IMG/VR virus record: IMGVR_UViG_3300032092_000036
Location: 1-55,634 of that record
Length of the DNA stretch: 55,634 nt
Direction: 5' to 3' (one strand)
From: a virus
The position numbers and the translations under genes are program-made. The notes beneath the pieces are model-generated. The model made no database searches. It was not told the DNA's origin and worked only from the letters and a program-made list of their open reading frames with translations. Below are positions 16,201-22,221 of this stretch, in pieces (within the stretch, counting starts at the first letter, position 1; each line of letters starts with the position of its first letter).

Positions 16201-19200
16201 ACTCCCGGTCTTGGCGACTATGACGGTTTGTCTAAGAGGGAAAAAGACTATGTAGAAGAAGTGGCTGCCCGCACCAACGGCGACTTTACTTTGGTATCTG
16301 AGCCTTCCATGGAAGTGGTAATTGATAACCACATAAACGAAGAGCAGACGGAAGACATTTACACGGAAGACTTTGAAGCTGATGACGGCACAGCCCGCTA
16401 TATGCGATCAGCTACTAGCCAAGAGTGGAAAGACAACGACGGCAAAACATTTAAAACGCAGCCAACTACTCTTGCCAATTTAAGTAAGTATCCCGGTGTT
16501 CTTAAGGGGTTAAAGCATCTTCAAGAGGCTGGCCTTATTTCAACAGCGCAAAACATTGATACGTGGTTAATCACTGATGCCAAAGTTCCATGGACCGGTA
16601 TGCACATGTTGGTCGACGGTAAAGATACTATTATTTTTACTCAGGCCGCTCTTGATGATGTCAAACTATCATTTGTCACGCTGACCCACGAGATTGGCCA
16701 TAGTGTTGACGAAGCCGGCCTTGCAGGAACAGGCATCTACTCAAGTGCTCCAGAATTAAATTTAACATTTAAGAATGGAAACTTAAAAGCTATTGGCCCT
16801 GTAACCCGAGAATTGGTAAATCATTTTCTAAGCGATCAAGATTCTCCTCTATCTGAACAACTGCAGTATCCCCTTGTCGATAATGACGGGTTAACGGCAG
16901 ACAATATGCGTGAAGAACTTTTTGCGCAACTGTACATGTTCAGTTCGATGAAAATTGGTCGTCAATATTTACGTGACAACTTGCCGCTGACCGCGGCTTT
17001 TATGGAGAGAACACATGCAAAAATTAAAAAAACCAATGCCAGCGCCCAGCCAGCCGGTGAAGTACAAAGTGGTGAGTCAGGACAAGTTCAAGATAGGGCC
17101 CAAATTCGCGAAGTTTCTGGACGGCAACTACGAGCCAACAAAGAAAAAATCGTAAATTCTAAAGAGGCAAGAACGGTCTCTTCGGTAGTTTCAGAAACGC
17201 TAAACGCGCTGATGTTTACCGAAGACTTGTTTAAGAAGGCAGTCAAATCTGGCATCAAATCTGCCAAAGATATGATGAACATCTACCGCGAGCGCACAAA
17301 CCTCGAGGGTCAGATTCAGCGTGACGTTGAGCGTGTTGCTTCTTTGTACAACAAAATTCCTACTAACGAGCGCGGTACTGGTGACGCAAGTGCCAACAGG
17401 TTTGTCTACGACATGACCCGAGAAAAGAAGTGGGGCTTTAAACCTACGTGGCGTACTGGCCAAAGTGGGTCGGTTACGATTGATCCTGCCATGCGCAAAC
17501 GTTGGGATGGGTTGAGCCAAGAATCTCGTGACTGGACTGAGGCTGTGTTCGCCCACGGTGATGCCATGCTCAAGCTGAAAAAGCAGACATTGATGGACGC
17601 CACGAACTCTGAGTACGATTCTCTGATTAAGGGTGCGCAAGCCGCAGGCAATACAGCCAAAGTAGCTAAGTTTGAAGCTGCTAAAAAGTCTCAATTAAAG
17701 CAGTTTGCTCGCCTATTTGCAGTATCTGAGTTTGCCCCATACGCCCCCATGAAACGTTTTGGCGATCACGTTGTTGTGGCTAAATCGCAGAAATACATCA
17801 ATGCGTCTGAGGCTGAGCAAACTAAATTGCAAAACGATCCTGACCACTACCATGTAAGTTTTGCTGAGTCTAATTCATCAGCTTTTAAGTTAGAGAGTGA
17901 GTTGCGCGCCGAAGGCAGTTTTGCAAACGTAGAAACTTTTAAGAAAGAAGACGCCGGCAAAAATGGTATGTACGGTGGTTTGTTGCAAGCGTTTACTAAA
18001 TTGCGCGGTGATTTAGATTCTGAGTTAGCTAACGCGACTGATCCTGCAGAGCGTAATACTCTTGCTAAAGCCCGTGCCGTGGTAGCCGATTTGTATTTGG
18101 CATCTTTGGCTGAGAACAGTGCTCGTAAATCTGAGATGCGCCGCAAGGGTGTCGCGGGCGAGATTGATATGTTGCGCTCATTTGCCACACAGGGTCGTGC
18201 GGACGCGCAGTTCTTGGCTACTGCCAAGTACACCCCACAGATGACAGAAGCTATTAATAAGATGCGCCGTGAGGTTAAAGATGGCGGTTCTCGTTTAGAC
18301 AAGTCTCAATTGTTTAATGAGATCATGGCTCGCCACAATCAATCGTTGACGTACGATGCTTCTGTCTGGAGTGATATTGCTGCTAAGGCTAGCCGTGTTA
18401 CATCCGTTTGGTTCTTGGCTACCAGCCCCATGTATTATTTGCAGAACTTGACACAACCGCAAATGATATCAGTTCCATTTATGGCAGGTCGTCATAACTA
18501 TTTTAAAACTCAAACGGCTTTAATAAAAGCGTACACCCAGCTAGGCGGTTTAAATAAAAACAAAAAGATAGATGAGCCGTTTGACTTCAACAACGTGCCT
18601 GCGGATGTGCGCACGATGATTTCCACGTTGGTAGATCGTGGCCGTATTGATATTGGCATGGAGACCGAGCTTGGTCAATTCCAAGTTGAGGGCGAAAGCA
18701 AAGCTGCCCAAGGTATCAACAAAGTTGATCGTGTTCTGCGTTCTGTTGGTCAAAAAATGGAAGCGATTAATCGCGTATCAACTGCCATTGCTGCGTATCG
18801 CTTGGAGTTAGCTAAGACAGGCGACGTTAAGAAAGCTACTGAGTACGCCGATGAGGTGATCTCTCAGACTCACGGAGACTACACCCGCAACAATGCGCCT
18901 CGTGCGTTCAATACCAATGTGGGTAAAGTTGCACTGCAGTTCCGCAAGTTCCAGTTAATTCAGTTAACTCTGTTAACTAAGTTGGTGGCAAACTCTGTCA
19001 AAGGTGCAACTAAAGAAGAACGCGTGGCTGCTCGTACAGCATTAGCGTTTACCCTAGGTCATACTGCAGCACTGGCAGGACTTGTAGGTATGCCCGGATT
19101 TGCGGCCATTTCGTTTATTCTAAAAGGCTTGGCTGATATGTTTGGTGACGACGAAGAGCCTTACAACTTAGAAAAAGAATTGTATGAAGCCATGGTCTCG

Positions 19201-19908
19201 CAGTTTGGTGAAGATGCCGCGACGCTAATTACTCGCGGTGCGCCGGCTGCTGCAGGCGTGGACTTGTCAGGCAAGTTAGGTATGGGTAACACTTTGTCTG
19301 TCTTGCCGTTCACTGACTTTGAATTGTCTAAGGCTGGCGTGGCTGAGACAGGGTTTGCCGCGGTGTTTGGAGCTTCCGGTGCACTGGCACAACGTTTTGC
19401 CGAGGGTTTAAAGCAGATTTCCGGAGGTGAATACTATCGCGGGTTGGAAAAACTAGCACCTAAGGGTTTTTCAGATGCCATGAAAGCTGTTCGTGAAAAT
19501 GAGCAGGGCGTGACTCGTTTGAATGGTGATGTGCTTGTGCCGGCTGATGAGATTGCTGCATGGGAATCTACGGCTAAGTTCTTTGGTGTGCCAGTAACGT
19601 CTGACACCAAGCGCCGTTTCTTGACAGATATAAAGTTTGAAAACGAAAAAGCTTTTAAAGATAAAGCTGCCAAGCTGAAGAACCAATATACTAAGGCTCG
19701 CCGTGAGGGTGATGACACCACTGCCGTTCGTGAGAAGTGGGCAAAGCTTCAGGATGAGCGAGTCAGTGAAGGATTTAAACGTGAGCCATTGTCTAATCTG
19801 CTGCAAGCTCCACAGGCACAGGCTAAGCGCGAACGCGAGACAGCAGGCGGCATTCAGTTTAACAAACAGACACGTCGATTTACCGAAGAACTTGTAGGAG
19901 AACAGTGA
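13285..19908 (+). CDS. Giant ejection protein with zinc-metallopeptidase motif and LPD38-like C-terminal domain
   Basis: 2207 residues, strong GGGGG ribosome site. Residues about 100-310 hold several Ala/Gly-rich hydrophobic stretches (GGIMGAGGGAGVAYL) that could insert in membranes. A zincin motif THEIGHSVDEAG lies at 1134-1145 (HExxH at 1135-1139) and EE at 1210-1211 could supply the third zinc ligand. From about 1690 onward the sequence (ATSPMYYLQNLTQPQMI; VALQFRKFQLIQLTLLTKLV) resembles the large polyvalent-protein domain LPD38 found in phage giant proteins. Position corresponds to T7 gp16, but I see no transglycosylase motif. It is probably ejected with DNA and may cut host proteins. Confidence 0.75.
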   Translation: MPIIEGFTPSGRSQNEAPRALEGFTSVYKVPMRGGDDASGMRNPLQFLNDTVVTTVNSGLGIIKGVSDFVSVDNPLSKGLEYIIKEGEETYSPQVKQAEEELGQAMDEGGFEAVKGVGKYVLSSPVQTAAKIVGGIGPIGKGIQASRYAAQALKFTPRGQGIAGVSAGATLGGAAAGGDAASDAYSQVMNSPNVPEDQREAMARQAARQASVVPAILGGLSGATGLERIMSGARGITREGVRRTAGKEFLTEGIEEGGTKASANIAAMQYDPTIDPMRGVVGATTLGGIMGAGGGAGVAYLNNRAYESNILGTANPSADQSLMLGINKGAGLSTQELINVKTGVTPAATKAQRAAREADIKAALSEPSGRYVTDENGIERELTMGEAASLGYETPALGALTSAEAPSGETTSQVIADDLQAAASKVGISLVSRGKPVQKRIDAFTKAVDLLGSGAIDKATFDQTIEQLKKNRYAEINKSFAQIEADFQEKQRLANQPKFQRAPKPEDQNVSTDISATGGLAPSVDAGGVDVSGGLAATGSALNVGPSSDVGSRVAGISPAGNETSLLGNVTGKSPTTLTLRAGAPASGMAQTSLEDQLAIGELTGNAAEAQALTEEEAGQRMDVTDTDESRAQDINAILDKAFENSEDKARDIEIAKMYLEVMKNAPQGFKQKIQTAIGKEFGVKAGAVRKIGQTPALVDAAVSMGMTRQQALDLLEISDTSKNKVSTTAGEQAGGLETVATELGVDFQENDSIGFGYDDTRTWSQSVKGAGDTVNATDEAMANAIYTISEKIRSVDALADKLPAIAGTLREMKAKLEETLVKTMQNVAGRLKPGSKPTPRKTKAKEVVEDETKLLTDEQVALNKQQEARQAARAASRKGLEVGDTVQNPKLGTGTVQSFSGDGDATMAKIAFQSGQTKDLMLSAAKLEKIASAPVTEKAPIAETTTPKKTKAGKTKAQVTGRDVWENLQKDTPGLGDYDGLSKREKDYVEEVAARTNGDFTLVSEPSMEVVIDNHINEEQTEDIYTEDFEADDGTARYMRSATSQEWKDNDGKTFKTQPTTLANLSKYPGVLKGLKHLQEAGLISTAQNIDTWLITDAKVPWTGMHMLVDGKDTIIFTQAALDDVKLSFVTLTHEIGHSVDEAGLAGTGIYSSAPELNLTFKNGNLKAIGPVTRELVNHFLSDQDSPLSEQLQYPLVDNDGLTADNMREELFAQLYMFSSMKIGRQYLRDNLPLTAAFMERTHAKIKKTNASAQPAGEVQSGESGQVQDRAQIREVSGRQLRANKEKIVNSKEARTVSSVVSETLNALMFTEDLFKKAVKSGIKSAKDMMNIYRERTNLEGQIQRDVERVASLYNKIPTNERGTGDASANRFVYDMTREKKWGFKPTWRTGQSGSVTIDPAMRKRWDGLSQESRDWTEAVFAHGDAMLKLKKQTLMDATNSEYDSLIKGAQAAGNTAKVAKFEAAKKSQLKQFARLFAVSEFAPYAPMKRFGDHVVVAKSQKYINASEAEQTKLQNDPDHYHVSFAESNSSAFKLESELRAEGSFANVETFKKEDAGKNGMYGGLLQAFTKLRGDLDSELANATDPAERNTLAKARAVVADLYLASLAENSARKSEMRRKGVAGEIDMLRSFATQGRADAQFLATAKYTPQMTEAINKMRREVKDGGSRLDKSQLFNEIMARHNQSLTYDASVWSDIAAKASRVTSVWFLATSPMYYLQNLTQPQMISVPFMAGRHNYFKTQTALIKAYTQLGGLNKNKKIDEPFDFNNVPADVRTMISTLVDRGRIDIGMETELGQFQVEGESKAAQGINKVDRVLRSVGQKMEAINRVSTAIAAYRLELAKTGDVKKATEYADEVISQTHGDYTRNNAPRAFNTNVGKVALQFRKFQLIQLTLLTKLVANSVKGATKEERVAARTALAFTLGHTAALAGLVGMPGFAAISFILKGLADMFGDDEEPYNLEKELYEAMVSQFGEDAATLITRGAPAAAGVDLSGKLGMGNTLSVLPFTDFELSKAGVAETGFAAVFGASGALAQRFAEGLKQISGGEYYRGLEKLAPKGFSDAMKAVRENEQGVTRLNGDVLVPADEIAAWESTAKFFGVPVTSDTKRRFLTDIKFENEKAFKDKAAKLKNQYTKARREGDDTTAVREKWAKLQDERVSEGFKREPLSNLLQAPQAQAKRERETAGGIQFNKQTRRFTEELVGEQ

Positions 19909-20162
19909 TGGCTAAGACACCAGCATGGACACGCAAAGAGGGAAAGTCGGAAAAGGGGGGATTGAACGCCAAGGGGCGAGCCTCTTACAACGCAGCCAAT
20001 CCGGGCAAGCCGGGGCTCAAAGCTCCGCAGCCAAAGGGCGGCCCACGCCGAGACTCTTTCTGCGCTCGGATGGAAGGCATGAAGAAGAAGTTGACAAGCG
20101 AGAAGACGGCCAAAGACCCGAACTCTCGGATCAATAAATCATTACGTGCTTGGAACTGTTAA
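19908..20162 (+). CDS. DUF6321-like small basic protein
   Basis: 84 residues from ATG 19908 (TGATG overlap with the giant protein gene; GGAG upstream). The sequence AWTRKEGKSEKGGLNAKGRA and SFCARMEGMKKKLTSEKTAK is the hallmark of the DUF6321 family, short basic proteins common in phages and marine/freshwater metagenomes. Function is unknown; the high positive charge suggests nucleic-acid contact or packaging with the genome. It is the first of four similar-sized basic proteins in one operon. Confidence 0.8.
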   Translation: MAKTPAWTRKEGKSEKGGLNAKGRASYNAANPGKPGLKAPQPKGGPRRDSFCARMEGMKKKLTSEKTAKDPNSRINKSLRAWNC

Positions 20163-20416
20163 TGTCCAAGTTAGAAACTAGATTGACACGGCAACTGGCG
20201 TCTCAAGGTAACAAGAACGCCAAGGGTATGGCTATCGCCATCATGACTAAACGTGGGGATTTGAAGGACGGTAAGCTCACCGCCAAGGGTGAGTCCCGTC
20301 AAGCTTTAGGCAACGCCGGTCGAGCCAAAGACCGTGCAGCTAAAGCCAGTGGACGTTCTGCTAGTGACTTCAAGTACAACCCGAAGACTAACGCAGCAAC
20401 GCTTAAGAAGGGGTGA
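20162..20416 (+). CDS. Small basic protein
   Basis: 84 residues from ATG 20162, overlapping the previous stop as TAATG; a start 12 bases earlier is less likely. The product (MSKLETRLTRQLASQGNKNA, later GKLTAKGESRQALGNAGRAK) is Lys/Ala/Gly rich and predicted soluble. It shares composition and short AKG/KGE motifs with its neighbours. Function unknown; possibly DNA-binding. Confidence 0.7.
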   Translation: MSKLETRLTRQLASQGNKNAKGMAIAIMTKRGDLKDGKLTAKGESRQALGNAGRAKDRAAKASGRSASDFKYNPKTNAATLKKG

Positions 20417-20419
20417 TAC

Positions 20420-20599
20420 ATGGCTACGAAATCCAAAGTTAACCAAGCAGGCGTGTATACCAAGCCCGGTATGCGCAAAGCCATCTTTGAGAAAGTAAAA
20501 GCTGGAACTAAAGGTGGAGACCCCGGCGAATGGTCTGCGCGAAAAGCACAGATCGTGGCTCGTGAATACAAAGCCAAAGGCGGCGGGTATAAGACATGA
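20420..20599 (+). CDS. DUF5872-like small basic protein
   Basis: 59 residues, ATG 20420 with AAGGGG six bases upstream and an ATGA overlap at its end. The core GVYTKPGMRKAIFEKVKAGT and GEWSARKAQIVAREYKAKGG matches the DUF5872 pattern (KPxLRxxxxxxIKAGxKGGxPGxWSARKAQ). Members are found in bacteria and phages without known role; conserved aromatic/basic residues suggest nucleic-acid binding. Confidence 0.75.
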   Translation: MATKSKVNQAGVYTKPGMRKAIFEKVKAGTKGGDPGEWSARKAQIVAREYKAKGGGYKT

Positions 20600-20826
20600 A
20601 AGACCCACAAAAGTCTCTCAAAGATTGGACCGCTCAGAAGTGGCGCACCAGTGATAGCAAGCCCTCTGAGGGAAAGAAGCGTTATTTACCTGACTCCGCA
20701 TGGAAGTCATTATCCCCCGGCGAAAAAGCTGCCACGAACAAAGCCAAGGCCGCTGGCAACGCCAAGGGTAAACAGTTTGTAGCTCAACCTAAAAAGATTG
20801 CTGCAAAAACCGCAAAGTACCGTTAA
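20596..20826 (+). CDS. Small basic protein of conserved phage type
   Basis: 76 residues; the start overlaps the preceding stop as ATGA. The sequence KDWTAQKWRTSDSKPSEGKK, RYLPDSAWKSLSPGEKAAT and the tail GKQFVAQPKKIAAKTAKYR are a conserved pattern in environmental phages and some bacteria. It is strongly basic and probably forms a small helical domain. It may act with the two preceding proteins, with which it is co-translated. Confidence 0.75.
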   Translation: MKDPQKSLKDWTAQKWRTSDSKPSEGKKRYLPDSAWKSLSPGEKAATNKAKAAGNAKGKQFVAQPKKIAAKTAKYR

Positions 20827-20843
20827 CTTAACTGGAGAAAATT

Positions 20844-20981
20844 ATGATGTTTGGAAAGAAAATGCCAATGGCCAAAGCCCCTGCAGGCAAGAAAGCTGCA
20901 CCCTTTAAACCATGTTCCGGCTGTCCTAACAAAGCTAAATGCTCTGCCATGGGTAAGTGCATGATGAAGGCTAAGAAGTAA
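20844..20981 (+). CDS. 45-residue Cys-rich (metal-binding) protein
   Basis: ATG 20844 has GGAG at 20834-20837; an in-frame ATG at 20847 is an alternative. The product ends CSGCPNKAKCSAMGKCMMKAK, with four cysteines spaced CxxCx5CxxxxC, suited to bind one zinc or iron ion, embedded in a very basic peptide. It is followed directly by a strong intrinsic terminator, so it closes the late operon. Function unknown. Confidence 0.65.
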   Translation: MMFGKKMPMAKAPAGKKAAPFKPCSGCPNKAKCSAMGKCMMKAKK

Positions 20982-20988
20982 TAAACCT

Positions 20989-21013
20989 TGGAAGCTTCGG
21001 CTTCCATTTGTTT
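20989..21013 (+). terminator. Intrinsic terminator of the late operon
   Basis: Stem TGGAAGC (20989-20995), loop TTCG, stem GCTTCCA (21000-21006), followed by TTTGTTTG. It lies eight bases after the stop of the Cys-rich gene. Confidence 0.8.
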
Positions 21014-21039
21014 GTCACAAAAGTAGGGCATGATGAGGT

Positions 21040-21480
21040 ATGAAATACCGCGTTGTCCCTGTCGATACTCGCCAGCCTGAGGTGGTACAACTACTCGTTT
21101 GGTTGCAAAAAGCGTGTCTTCCTGCGGACAAAGTTTACCCAATTACTCATGGATACTGGTATGTCGTTTACACACAGGATGGTGAAGCTGCTGGGTTTGC
21201 TGGTATTGTTCCCTCTGCTCGTTGGTCTGATACCATGTATCTTTGTCGGGCAGGTGTTGTACTCTCTCATCGTGGACGCGGGCTTCAGAAAAAACTTATT
21301 AGGGCGCGTATTCGCAAGGCCAAAGCATTAGGTATGAATTGGATCATCTCTGATACCCATCAAAATCCTGCATCCGCGAACAGTTTGATAGCTATAGGTT
21401 TTAAAATGTTTGAGCCATCTCAACCTTGGGGTTTCAAAACAGCACTGTACTGGAAGTACAAGATTAAACATGCCGTATAA
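21040..21480 (+). CDS. GNAT family N-acetyltransferase
   Basis: 146 residues. The central strand and loop AGVVLSHRGRGLQKKLIRAR is the acetyl-CoA pyrophosphate-binding motif (V-x-x-x-x-R-G-x-G/R) of GNAT enzymes, followed by helix and the SDTHQNPASANSLIAIGFKM motif typical of the fold. The substrate is unknown; phage GNAT proteins may modify host or phage proteins. It lies after a terminator so needs its own promoter or read-through, and overlaps the HNH gene by 11 bases. Confidence 0.8.
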   Translation: MKYRVVPVDTRQPEVVQLLVWLQKACLPADKVYPITHGYWYVVYTQDGEAAGFAGIVPSARWSDTMYLCRAGVVLSHRGRGLQKKLIRARIRKAKALGMNWIISDTHQNPASANSLIAIGFKMFEPSQPWGFKTALYWKYKIKHAV

Positions 21481-21850
21481 AGACCCAAAAGTTAAAGCGG
21501 AAAAACAAAAGACGTACGCAAATACGTACTATGCCAACAACAAAGCCGCCATAATCGCGGCAAGTAAAGCATCTGCCAAGGCATACAAAGATCAGTGGCG
21601 TAGCTTTAAAGCTACATTAGCGTGTGTGCAATGCGGACAAAACCATCCTGCCACATTTGACTTCCATCACGTAGACAGTAGCACCAAAGAAGCGTCTGTC
21701 AACAAGTTACTCAAAAACAGAGCCTTCAAACGGGCGATGGAAGAAGTTAAGAAGTGTGTTGTGCTTTGCGCCAACTGCCATCGCATACATCACCACAACG
21801 AACGTCAAAACAAAAAAGCCAAAAAGAAAAAAGGGGCCGAAGCCCCTTAG
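21470..21850 (+). CDS. HNH-like endonuclease / zinc-binding protein
   Basis: 126 residues from ATG 21470. The N-terminal third is a basic helix; the rest contains CVQCGQNHPATFDFHHVDSS and CVVLCANCHRIHHHNE, i.e. two Cys pairs plus the FDFHH and CHRIHH histidines of the HNH (beta-beta-alpha metal) fold. Such genes may be homing endonucleases or packaging nucleases. The C-terminus is very basic. A terminator hairpin overlaps its last codons. Confidence 0.8.
   Translation: MPYKDPKVKAEKQKTYANTYYANNKAAIIAASKASAKAYKDQWRSFKATLACVQCGQNHPATFDFHHVDSSTKEASVNKLLKNRAFKRAMEEVKKCVVLCANCHRIHHHNERQNKKAKKKKGAEAP
21831..21848. terminator. Shared terminator at the convergence point
   Basis: Stem AAGGGGC (21831-21837), loop CGAA, GCCCCTT (21842-21848). 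Read on the minus strand it becomes a UUCG hairpin followed by a T-rich tract (TTTTTTCTTTTT), an excellent intrinsic terminator. On the plus strand the T tract is weak. It sits between the plus-strand late arm and the minus-strand early arm. Confidence 0.8.
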
Positions 21851-21852
21851 TA

Positions 21853-22083
21853 TTACTCTTTAGCGGCCTCTGCTGCGGCTTCAGTCTCAGCGCCATCTAA
21901 CTCTTCTTCAGTATCATCTTCAAACTCATCGCCAAGTGCAGTCGTGGCTTCGTACTCAACAGCCCAACCGTAAAATTCTTGGAACTCCACAAACTTTTGG
22001 AAGATATCGATGATGTCAAAATCGTGGGTTTCTATAACCAATTTGCTATTGCTATAAGCGCCAAAATCCATTTCAAATTTCAT
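21853..22083 (-). CDS. Small acidic protein
   Basis: 76 residues from ATG 22083, with AGGGG upstream; an extension to 22152 would need a TTG start. The product MKFEMDFGAYSNSKLVIETH is followed by a helical segment and a very acidic C-terminus (DEFEDDTEEELDGAETEAAA). Acidic tails occur in DNA mimics and in SSB-like partners, but no family is recognised. It lies between two terminators, so it is probably an independent short transcript. Confidence 0.65.
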   Translation of the reverse strand: MKFEMDFGAYSNSKLVIETHDFDIIDIFQKFVEFQEFYGWAVEYEATTALGDEFEDDTEEELDGAETEAAAEAAKE

Positions 22084-22155
22084 GATGTGCCCCTGTGTTA
22101 GTGCAACCACATTGGCTGCAACTACATCGTAGTCTAAATTTGTGACAAACAAAAA

Positions 22156-22181
22156 AACCCCCAGTTTTTAGGCTGGGGGTT
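22156..22181 (-). terminator. Intrinsic terminator after the primase-helicase gene
   Basis: Nine-base stem AACCCCCAG/CTGGGGGTT (22156-22164 with 22173-22181). On the minus strand it is followed by TTTTTTTG. It marks the end of the main replication operon. Confidence 0.85.
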
Positions 22182-22221
22182 AAAACATCAAGGAAACAAC
22201 CGTGGCAAAGCGGTTAGTGCA

